In this document: positions 1-5,626 of the stretch, piece by piece
Layout of the letters: each line of letters opens with the position of its first letter
Position numbering within the stretch: the stretch's first letter is position 1
Assembly (NCBI GenBank): GCA_030628245.1
Contig: DAOVRI010000093.1
Coordinates: 1 to 6,725 of the forward strand
Direction: 5' to 3'
Length of the DNA: 6,725 nt
Source of the DNA: Dehalococcoidales bacterium
Lineage (GTDB): Bacteria; Chloroflexota; Dehalococcoidia; Dehalococcoidales; RBG-16-60-22
Notes under the pieces: generated by a model
The model's input: only the letters and a program-made list of their open reading frames with translations
Told to the model about the DNA's origin: nothing
Databases searched by the model: none
Translations under genes and position numbers: made by a program

Positions 1-8
1 CGTAACGT

Positions 9-1127
9 TCAAACTTCAAGGCGTCCCCATCCTAACTTAAAGAGTTTCGACCATAATAATATCAGTATGCCCATGATGGCGAAATTGATGATAATCACTG
101 CCCAGGGCAGCACATCCGGCCAGACGAGGACCTGTATGGCGGTAACGAACAGGTTTATCAGCGCCAGCGGGAAGAGGAACTTCCAGGCAAATGCCATGAG
201 CTGGTCAATCCTGACGCGCGGCAACGTAGCCCGTGTCCAGACCATTAAAAAGAAGACGATAAGCGCCTTGACGATAAACCACAGCCACGGCGGCAGTAAC
301 GGGCCTCTCCAGCCGCCGAGGAAGAGTGTGGTGATAATGGCGGAGATGGCGATGGCTTCGGCATACTCTACCAGGTAGAACATGGCGAATTTCATACCGG
401 AATATTCGGTATGAAAGCCGGCGACAAGCTCCTGGTCGGCCTCCATAAGGTCGAAGGGGCTGCGGTTAATCTCGGCGCAGCCGGCAGCGAAGAAGATGAG
501 AAAGCCCAGGGGTTGGAACAGGATGAAGGGGATGTCCTGGGACACAACAATCTGGTTCATGGAGAGCGAGCCGGCGACCAGCACCACGCCAATAACGGCC
601 AGCACCAGCGGCATCTCATAGCTGACCACGGCGGCGACATTACGCATGGCGCCGAGCAGCGAATACTTGTTGCTGGAGCCCCACCCCGCCATAAAGACGC
701 CTATGGTGGCGACGGAGCTGATAGCTACCACGTAGAGTATGCCGATATTAAGGTCGGCCAGCAGCGCTCCGTTCTGGAACGGCACCACGGCGAAAATCAT
801 CAATGCCGGCACAAAAGCAATTACCGGCGCCAGCCAGTGGACTATTTTGTCGGCTTTATCGGGCACGATATTCTCTTTTAATAAGACCTTGACGGCATCG
901 GCTACCGGCTGTAACAGGCCGAAGGGACCGACGCGGTTGGGGCCGAGGCGGGACTGCATGCGGCCCAGACCCCGGCGCTCGATATAAATAACGACCATCA
1001 CCATGACCAGAACGAAGGCTATAAGGACAACGGTGAAGAACAGCCAGTGCCACCAGTAGCCGCCGGGCCAGTCCGGAGGGACTGCCTGCATCGGCAGGTT
1101 GCGAATCAGTAAATCAGGCGTCGCCAC
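9..1127 (-). CDS. nuoH: NADH-quinone oxidoreductase subunit H (complex I membrane subunit)
   Basis: NuoH is the membrane subunit that, with NuoB and NuoD, forms the quinone-binding cavity and leads the proton path into the membrane arm. The 372-residue protein is full length and very hydrophobic, with about eight or nine membrane segments. Family signatures are clear: ERRGLGRMQSRLGPNRVGP near residues 50-68, AEINRSPFDL at 218-227, the acidic loop EADQELVAGFHTEYSGMKF at 229-247, and RATLPRVRIDQLM at 299-311. Acidic residues E219, D226, E229, D231 and E233 of the quinone-side loop are present. The start is GTG, sharing one base with the nuoD stop (TAGTG), with a GAGG-like site about 10 bases upstream; an ATG at codon 13 is less likely. 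It follows nuoD directly, so nuoE, nuoF and nuoG are missing from their usual place. It ends LGWGRLEV with TGA, and a TTG in the TTGA overlap could start the next gene, probably nuoI, beyond the left edge. Confidence 0.97.
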   Translation of the reverse strand: MATPDLLIRNLPMQAVPPDWPGGYWWHWLFFTVVLIAFVLVMVMVVIYIERRGLGRMQSRLGPNRVGPFGLLQPVADAVKVLLKENIVPDKADKIVHWLAPVIAFVPALMIFAVVPFQNGALLADLNIGILYVVAISSVATIGVFMAGWGSSNKYSLLGAMRNVAAVVSYEMPLVLAVIGVVLVAGSLSMNQIVVSQDIPFILFQPLGFLIFFAAGCAEINRSPFDLMEADQELVAGFHTEYSGMKFAMFYLVEYAEAIAISAIITTLFLGGWRGPLLPPWLWFIVKALIVFFLMVWTRATLPRVRIDQLMAFAWKFLFPLALINLFVTAIQVLVWPDVLPWAVIIINFAIMGILILLWSKLFKLGWGRLEV

Positions 1128-2248
1128 TATCTGTCAACCTCGCCCATAGTAATATCAATACTGCCGAAGATGGCAATAAGGTCGGCTACCTTCCATCCTT
1201 TGACCATTTCACGCAGGGCGGTCAGGTTTATCAGGCTGGTGGGCCGTATGTGGCACCGGTAGGGGGCAATGGAGTTGTCCGATACCAGGTAATAGCCGAG
1301 CTCGCCCTTGGGCGCCTCAAGATGAGCATAAGCCTCACCTTTGGGGGGACGAATGAGGTGAGGCACATCGGCCCTGACGGGTCCGGCGGGTATATCGTTC
1401 ATGGCCTGCTTGATAATACGCAGGCTCTGGCGCATCTCCTCTATTCTCACGCGATAGCGGTCGTAGCAGTCACCGGTCTCGCCCTGCGGGATATCAAACT
1501 CGAAGCGGTCATAGACGGAGTAGGGGTCGGCCTTACGCAGGTCCCAGTTGACGCCGCTGCCGCGGGCTACCGGACCGCTGATGCCGCAGTTGATGGCTGT
1601 TTCCCTGGGCAGGACGCCGACGCCCTTGGTGCGCGCCAGCAGTATCTCATTCTGCATGAGCAGGAGGTCATACTCGTCAACCCAGCGGGGCATCTGTTCA
1701 ACCAGCTTCTTCAGTGCCGGCAGGAATTCATCGGGGATGTCCTGGCCGACGCCACCGATTCTCATGTAGTTATAGGTAAGGCGCTGGCCGCAGACCATGT
1801 CAAAGAGGTCGATAATCTTTTCTCTCTCGCGGAAGGCGTACATGAAGGGGGTATAGTAGGCCCCGGTATCGTTGAGGAAAGAGCCGACGGCAATACAATG
1901 GTTGGCCAGGCGCTGCAATTCCGCCATGATGACGCGCAGGTACTCGGCGCGTTCCGGCACCTTTATCTCCGCCAGCTTCTCCACGGCCAGACAATAACCC
2001 AGGTTGTTGCTCATCGGGGAGATATAGTCCAGCCGGTCGGTCAGCGGGATAAAGCCGGAATAAGTCCTTTCCTCAGCCAGTTTCTCGATGCCGCGGTGCA
2101 GGTAGCCGACGACCGGCTCGATGTCAAGTATGACCTCGCCGTCGAGGGTGGCTCTCATGCGGTACACGCCGTGGGTACTCGGATGTACCGGCCCGAAGTT
2201 CAGGACAAAAGGCTCGGTCTTGAGTGTCATCATCTCGGTCGTGGTCAC
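1127..2248 (-). CDS. nuoD: NADH-quinone oxidoreductase subunit D (49 kDa, quinone site)
   Basis: NuoD is the peripheral-arm subunit that forms the quinone headgroup site beside the N2 cluster of NuoB. The 373-residue protein is full length for a stand-alone NuoD. It carries GPVHPSTHG at 19-27, whose histidines H22 and H26 include the quinone-site histidine of the family, and DRLDYISP at 71-78, where Y75 aligns with the conserved quinone-binding tyrosine. It also has YLHRGIEKLAE at 49-59, YNYMRIGGVGQD at 159-170, and the family ending MGEVDR. It lacks the paired CxxC motifs that hold Ni-Fe in the related hydrogenase large subunits, so it is complex I and not an Ech or Mbh type hydrogenase. The GTG start shares a base with the nuoC stop (TAGTG) and has an AAAGGA site at 2258-2263, nine bases upstream. 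ATG codons 6 and 7 are alternatives. It is not fused to nuoC, unlike E. coli nuoCD. Confidence 0.98.
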   Translation of the reverse strand: MTTTEMMTLKTEPFVLNFGPVHPSTHGVYRMRATLDGEVILDIEPVVGYLHRGIEKLAEERTYSGFIPLTDRLDYISPMSNNLGYCLAVEKLAEIKVPERAEYLRVIMAELQRLANHCIAVGSFLNDTGAYYTPFMYAFREREKIIDLFDMVCGQRLTYNYMRIGGVGQDIPDEFLPALKKLVEQMPRWVDEYDLLLMQNEILLARTKGVGVLPRETAINCGISGPVARGSGVNWDLRKADPYSVYDRFEFDIPQGETGDCYDRYRVRIEEMRQSLRIIKQAMNDIPAGPVRADVPHLIRPPKGEAYAHLEAPKGELGYYLVSDNSIAPYRCHIRPTSLINLTALREMVKGWKVADLIAIFGSIDITMGEVDR

Positions 2249-2688
2249 TAGAGATAATCCTTTCGTAAGGGGTGCCCCTGGAATCCTTCCCAGAGGAAGA
2301 GGCGCTTCAGATTCGGGTGGCCTTCAAATTTTATACCCATGAGGTCGTAAATCTCGCGTTCCTGGAAGTCAGCCGACTGCCACAGGCCGATTACCGAAGG
2401 TACCGCCGGGTTCTCCCGACCGTAGCACCTAGATTTGATAATGACGGAGTGGTTATGCTTCAGGGATGTCAACTGATAAACGACCTCGAAATAGCTGTAG
2501 TAATCGACGGCGGTAATGTAATTAAGATAGTCAAATGCGAGGCTCTCGGTATCCTTAAGATACCCGGCTACCGCCAGTAAAGAATCGCTCTTCACCACCA
2601 GGCAGTCCCGGCTGGTTTCCTCGATGCTGTCCGGAAATTTTTCTTCGAGCTGGCTGGCAATGTCTTTGCCGGAGAGGGCTACCGTCAT
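2248..2688 (-). CDS. nuoC: NADH-quinone oxidoreductase subunit C (30 kDa)
   Basis: NuoC is a structural subunit of the peripheral arm that packs against NuoD and NuoB and holds no redox centre. The 146-residue protein is a short, single-domain member of the family. The 30 kDa signature fills its C-terminus: EREIYDLMGIKFEGHP at about 110-125, then LKRLFLW and GHPLRKDY at 138-145. The signature departs slightly from the common form, with WEGFQGHP where many homologues have a DDW-type sequence. The ATG start lies inside the nuoB stop (ATGA, four-base overlap). A GAGAGG site, itself the end of nuoB, sits nine bases upstream. The overlap at both ends suggests translational coupling to nuoB and nuoD. 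Confidence 0.97.
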   Translation of the reverse strand: MTVALSGKDIASQLEEKFPDSIEETSRDCLVVKSDSLLAVAGYLKDTESLAFDYLNYITAVDYYSYFEVVYQLTSLKHNHSVIIKSRCYGRENPAVPSVIGLWQSADFQEREIYDLMGIKFEGHPNLKRLFLWEGFQGHPLRKDYL

Positions 2689-3314
2689 TCCTTTTTACCT
2701 CTCTGTAGAATCTGCGGGAGGTCCGGTATGGGGCGCTCCTTGGCTATCTTCTTCTGCAACATCTGCACGCCGTAGATAAGGGCTTCGGGGCGGGGCGGGC
2801 AGCCGGGCACGTAAACATCGACCGGGATTATCTTGTTGTATCCCGGCACCACGTTGTAAGACGAGCGGAAAATGCCGCCGCTGATGGCGCAGGCGCCCAT
2901 GGCAATGACCCATTTCGGTTCGGGCATCTGGTTATATATCCGCCGGACAACGGGTGCCATCTTCCAGGTAAGGGTGCCGGCGGTAATCATCAGGTCGGCC
3001 TGGCGGGGCGAAGCCCGTAGAATTTCCATGCCGAAGCGGGACATGTCAAAACGGGGGCCTTCGGCGGCAATAAACTCGAAGGCGCAGCAGGCGGGGAAGC
3101 ATATCGCCGTCCACAATGAAGAACGCCGCGCCCAGTTCAATACGGCGTCTACCGAAGACAGCATGATGCTTCGCTTTACTTCCTCGTCCAGCCAGGCGTC
3201 GGGGTCGGGGATGCTCTCCCTGGCACCCGCCTTCACCTCTTCGATTAGCTGACCTTCTTGCTGGTCCAGTTCCGAAGATGTATAGATATACTCTCTATCG
3301 CTGCTTACTTCCAT
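2685..3314 (-). CDS. nuoB: NADH-quinone oxidoreductase subunit B (N2 iron-sulfur subunit)
   Basis: NuoB carries the terminal [4Fe-4S] cluster N2, which passes electrons to quinone. All four expected ligands are visible in the 209-residue protein: the adjacent C76 and C77, C142 in GACAISGG, and C172 in VPGCPPRPEALIYG. The core also has RASPRQADLMITAGTLTWKMAP at about 100-121 and MPEPKWVIAMGACA at 130-143. The segment before the cysteine pair reads ICFPACCAFE, unlike the GLACC form common in the family, and adds an extra cysteine, C72. Residues 1-50 form a strongly acidic extension (14 Asp/Glu against 5 Lys/Arg). The cysteine pair sits about 13 residues further in than in the E. coli protein. 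The ATG start overlaps the end of nuoA by 10 bases and has a GAAGG site seven bases upstream. Confidence 0.98.
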   Translation of the reverse strand: MEVSSDREYIYTSSELDQQEGQLIEEVKAGARESIPDPDAWLDEEVKRSIMLSSVDAVLNWARRSSLWTAICFPACCAFEFIAAEGPRFDMSRFGMEILRASPRQADLMITAGTLTWKMAPVVRRIYNQMPEPKWVIAMGACAISGGIFRSSYNVVPGYNKIIPVDVYVPGCPPRPEALIYGVQMLQKKIAKERPIPDLPQILQRGKKE

Positions 3315-3676
3315 TCAAGGACCTTCTTCTTCCAGGCGTAGATGTAGCCGATAAGCACTATGAAAACAAGAATCAACACGACGAAGAAGCTGAAAAGTCC
3401 CAGTTGTCTGAGTTGCGCCGCCCACGGGTAGAGAAAAACAACCAGGACATCGAGGGCTAAGAAGATGAGGGCGTAGAAATAGTAGTGGAAGTTGAACTGC
3501 ACCCAGGTCTTCCCGATGGTCTCCATGCCGCATTCGAAGATAGAATTCTTGATGGGGTTGGGATTGCTGGGGACGATTTTAAGATATCTGAGGACAATAG
3601 GAGTAACTACCATTAAAAGGGAAAAAAGGACGACGACGACGAAAAACAGTCCGATTAATCCGTAGTTCGCTAGCAA
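3305..3676 (-). CDS. nuoA: NADH-quinone oxidoreductase subunit A (complex I membrane subunit)
   Basis: NuoA is a small membrane subunit beside NuoH; its first loop closes over the quinone cavity. The 123-residue protein has three membrane segments (about 6-30, 62-84 and 92-113). The loop motif FECGMETIG is at 47-55, and FLYPWA at 81-86. In the second helix the usual D-x-E pair reads D76-V-L78, so the second acidic position (E81 in E. coli) is leucine. The start is TTG. An in-frame TAG lies 15 bases upstream, so no earlier start is possible. AGGGGA at 3681-3686 is a suitably placed ribosome site, and the next ATG (codon 22) would remove most of the first helix. This is the first gene of the nuo block and overlaps nuoB by 10 bases. 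Confidence 0.96.
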   Translation of the reverse strand: MLANYGLIGLFFVVVVLFSLLMVVTPIVLRYLKIVPSNPNPIKNSIFECGMETIGKTWVQFNFHYYFYALIFLALDVLVVFLYPWAAQLRQLGLFSFFVVLILVFIVLIGYIYAWKKKVLEWK

Positions 3677-3705
3677 CTGGTCCCCTGACTATCTGTATCA
3701 CTCAT
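3670..3705 (-). other. 11-codon reading frame overlapping the nuoA start
   Basis: An ATG at 3705 opens a short frame, MSDTDSQGTSC then TAG, which runs across the TTG start of nuoA in a different frame and ends four codons' worth of bases inside it or less (stop at 3672-3670). No clear ribosome site precedes it. If translated, it would let ribosomes terminate on top of the nuoA initiation site, a layout used in translational coupling or leader control. It is short enough to occur by chance, so it is recorded only as a possible leader frame. Confidence 0.15.
3681..3686 (-). promoter_or_regulatory. Ribosome binding site of nuoA, decides a TTG start
   Basis: The minus strand reads AGGGGA, followed by CCAG and then TTG. 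The site is four to five bases from the TTG. Together with the in-frame stop just upstream, it fixes TTG as the start of nuoA despite its rarity. Confidence 0.6.
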
Positions 3706-3716
3706 TTAACGTTTGC

Positions 3717-3739
3717 GTACTAGTAGTACTATATACTAG
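3717..3739. repeat. Nested palindromes in the nuo leader (possible operator)
   Basis: Within 23 bases several inverted repeats overlap. GTACT (3717-3721) and AGTAC (3725-3729) are 3 bases apart. CTAGTA (3720-3725) and TACTAG (3734-3739) are 8 bases apart. ACTAGT (3719-3724) and TAGTACTA (3724-3731) are perfect palindromes. The motif TACTA occurs at 3718, 3727 and 3734. The cluster lies between the predicted transcription start (about 3758) and nuoA, where a bound repressor or a small RNA hairpin could control the operon. The stretch is AT-rich, and such sequence forms short palindromes readily by chance, so a regulatory role is inferred. Confidence 0.4.
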
Positions 3740-3764
3740 GATACAGGGATTTTGGCACTTCGGT

Positions 3765-3794
3765 AGTATACCACGAAATTTTTATAAAAAGCAA
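3765..3794 (-). promoter_or_regulatory. Predicted promoter of the nuo operon, extended -10 type
   Basis: On the minus strand TTGCTT (3789-3794) is followed by an 18-base spacer and TATACT (3765-3770). The -10 element matches five of six consensus positions and is preceded by TG one base away, giving an extended -10. The -35 matches only at TTG. Transcription would start near 3758, leaving a leader of about 80 bases before nuoA. The -10 element sits inside a small inverted repeat, GGTA-GTA-TACC (3762-3772 on the plus strand). It is the best sigma-70-like site in the only sizeable non-coding gap of the window. Confidence 0.5.
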
Positions 3795-3812
3795 CACCGC
3801 AACAGCCGTGTT
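3786..3812 (-). terminator. Possible intrinsic terminator after the aminotransferase gene
   Basis: Reading the minus strand downstream of the aminotransferase stop, AACAC (3808-3812) pairs with GTGTT (3793-3797). The stem has one internal G-G mismatch and then two more GC pairs around a TGTT loop. It is followed by GC and five T residues (3786-3790). This resembles a Rho-independent terminator, though the stem is short and interrupted. A second small hairpin, CGTG-AAAAA-CACG (3807-3819), overlaps it. The T-tract side overlaps the -35 element of the nuo promoter, so termination of one block and initiation of the next share the same bases. Leaky read-through into nuo is possible. Confidence 0.4.
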
Positions 3813-3837
3813 TTTCACGATTGGTTATGCCTACAGA

Positions 3838-5028
3838 TTACTTGAGCTTGTACTTCTTCGCCAGCGCTTCCAGGCCGGGCATCGAGCACTCCAGCGTACG
3901 GTCGTCGACGCAGTACACCAGCCGGAAGTAGCCGGGTGTGCCGAAAGCTACCCCGGGCACCGTCAGGACATGGTGCTCCTGCTGAAGCTCGTGCACGAAG
4001 GCAACATCGTCTTCTATGGGGCACTTGGGAAAGATGTAGAAAGTGCCCTGCGGCTTGTTTACTTTATAGCCCATTCTTACCAGGTTGTCGTAGATAAAGT
4101 CCCGGTGACGCTGGTATTCCGAGACGGGAATGGTCACATCCTGGAGGTTCCGTACCACGTTCTGCATGAAAGCCGGGGCATTGATGAAACCCAGTACGCG
4201 TGTGCAGAAAACGAAACCCGTTATCATCTCGTCATGGTGCGAGCTTTCCGGGTGCAGGGCGATATATCCGATACGCTCGCCGGCGATGGACAGGTCCTTG
4301 GAGTGCGAGGTGGCGATGATGCTGTGCCGGTGAAAGTTCAACGGGGAAGGATACTTCAGTCCGTCGTAGATAATCTTCTTGTACGGCTCATCGCTGACGA
4401 TGAATATTTCCGTCCCGTACTCGGCCTCTTTTTTACGGAGTATCTCGCCCATGCGGCGCATCAAATTCTCGTCGTAGACGACGCCGGTGGGATTGTTGGG
4501 CGAGTTGATGAGTACCGCCTTCGTTCTGGGGCCGATGCTCTTTTCCAGCTCGTCCAATCGGGGCAGGAAGTGTTCGTCGGTGGGCACGAGCTTGACCACG
4601 CCGTCGTGGTTTTCCACGTAATTGAAGTAGTCGACGAACCACGGGAGAAAAAGTATCACCTCGTCTCCCGGGTCGAGAATCGTCTTCAGCGCCACGTTGA
4701 TAGCGCCCGCGGCACCCACAGACATAATGATGTCCTTTTCGGTAAGCTTGATGCTGGTTTCTTTGGTCAACTGCTCGGCCACGGCCGCCCTGGTGGCAGG
4801 GTAGCCGGCGTGCTCCATATAGCCGTGCATCCTCGGGAAAGGATTCTCCGCCAGGCGCTTGAGTTCACGCTTGAACTCGGGGGGAGGCTCCATGATGGGA
4901 TTGCCCAGCGAAAGGTCAAAGACGTTCTCCGTGCCGAATTTCTTTCTCATGGCGGTGCCTTCGTCGAACATCCGCCGTATCCACGACCCCAACTCCATAC
5001 CCTTTTTAACTCTTGCCGATACGGACAC
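3838..5028 (-). CDS. PLP-dependent aminotransferase, class I/II (fold type I)
   Basis: This cytosolic enzyme should move an amino group between an amino acid and a 2-oxoacid using pyridoxal phosphate. The 396-residue protein has the aspartate-aminotransferase family layout. SPNNPTG is at 176-182 with cofactor-binding N179. SDEPY at 212-216 supplies D213 (to the PLP ring nitrogen) and Y216. SHSKDLSIAGERIGY at 241-255 supplies the Schiff-base lysine K244 and phosphate-binding R252. R369 in GYFRLVY fits the substrate carboxylate arginine. Substrate specificity cannot be read from sequence, but the position after iorAB favours amino acids whose oxoacids IorAB uses, mainly aromatic ones. The GTG start has AAAGGA at 5037-5042, eight bases upstream, and overlaps iorB by 23 bases. 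An ATG at codon 11 (4996-4998) would leave a 7-base gap instead and cannot be excluded. Confidence 0.93.
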   Translation of the reverse strand: MSVSARVKKGMELGSWIRRMFDEGTAMRKKFGTENVFDLSLGNPIMEPPPEFKRELKRLAENPFPRMHGYMEHAGYPATRAAVAEQLTKETSIKLTEKDIIMSVGAAGAINVALKTILDPGDEVILFLPWFVDYFNYVENHDGVVKLVPTDEHFLPRLDELEKSIGPRTKAVLINSPNNPTGVVYDENLMRRMGEILRKKEAEYGTEIFIVSDEPYKKIIYDGLKYPSPLNFHRHSIIATSHSKDLSIAGERIGYIALHPESSHHDEMITGFVFCTRVLGFINAPAFMQNVVRNLQDVTIPVSEYQRHRDFIYDNLVRMGYKVNKPQGTFYIFPKCPIEDDVAFVHELQQEHHVLTVPGVAFGTPGYFRLVYCVDDRTLECSMPGLEALAKKYKLK

Positions 5029-5611
5029 TTTCGATTTCCTTTCTGCCCATTTCGAAGGCAGTCAGATTAATTTCACGGATATTCTCCGGCATGCGCCGGG
5101 CTATGCTTTCTCTCCAGACCTCCACCTCGAGCGGTGCGAACACTGAAAAACACCCGAGCATGAAGATATTGAGTGTTCTGACATTGCCCAGTTCCCTGGC
5201 GCGTACGGTACCATCCACCAGGTAGACCTGGTCGGTCGGCCTTTTCAGGGCCGCGGCAATCTCGTCATCGGTGGGGTACTTCTCCTGCCCCAGGCTGACC
5301 GATAGCGGCGGCTGTTCGTAATTATTGACGATGGCTATCCCGCCGGGTCGGAGATAATGGCTCCACCGGGCTGCCTCCAGCTTTTCGAAGGCAAGGAGCA
5401 GGTCAACGCTGCCGTCTTTGATTAACGGCGACCAGACTTTCGGCGCCAGGCGCACGTGGCTGAGGACACTGCCGCCGCGCTGGGCCATTCCCAGCGTATC
5501 CGTTTTCTTAACGTCGAAGCCGGCCGCCAGGGCGGTCTCGCCGATGATGTCGCTGGCGAGGACGACCCCCTGGCCGCCCACCCCGGTGACTAATAAGTCT
5601 ATTTTTTCCAT
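5006..5611 (-). CDS. iorB: Indolepyruvate:ferredoxin oxidoreductase, beta subunit
   Basis: IorB is the smaller subunit of the oxygen-sensitive enzyme that converts aryl pyruvates such as indolepyruvate, with CoA, to aryl-acetyl-CoA and CO2 while reducing ferredoxin. The 201-residue protein belongs to the 2-oxoacid:ferredoxin oxidoreductase gamma-domain family. It opens with the glycine-rich GVGGQG at 10-15, followed by GMAQRGGSVLSHVR at about 41-54, and is close to the usual family length of about 200 residues. It has no iron-sulfur motif of its own, as expected, since the clusters are in IorA. The ATG start lies 15 bases after the iorA stop with only a weak GGGA site upstream, so translation may rely partly on coupling to iorA. 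Confidence 0.93.
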   Translation of the reverse strand: MEKIDLLVTGVGGQGVVLASDIIGETALAAGFDVKKTDTLGMAQRGGSVLSHVRLAPKVWSPLIKDGSVDLLLAFEKLEAARWSHYLRPGGIAIVNNYEQPPLSVSLGQEKYPTDDEIAAALKRPTDQVYLVDGTVRARELGNVRTLNIFMLGCFSVFAPLEVEVWRESIARRMPENIREINLTAFEMGRKEIESVRIGKS

Positions 5612-5626
5612 TTTATATCCCGTTAC

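Noticed and set aside
1250..2251. A 333-codon open frame on the plus strand opposite nuoD
   Set aside because: It mirrors nuoD codon for codon and has no recognisable domain; nuoD is certain.
1127..3314. The nuoB-nuoC-nuoD set as part of a group 4 [NiFe] hydrogenase
   Set aside because: NuoD has no Ni-Fe-binding CxxC pairs at either end and keeps the quinone-site histidine and tyrosine, and NuoA is present, so this is complex I.
3677..3837. A riboswitch or small RNA gene in the intergenic gap
   Set aside because: Only short, weak stems are visible, with no recognised aptamer core; a promoter, a terminator and palindromes account for what is seen.
3808..5070. A 420-codon open frame on the plus strand opposite the aminotransferase and the end of iorB
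   Set aside because: It lies wholly antisense to a gene with all catalytic residues intact, its translation resembles no family I recognise, and it is explained by the codon bias of the true gene.
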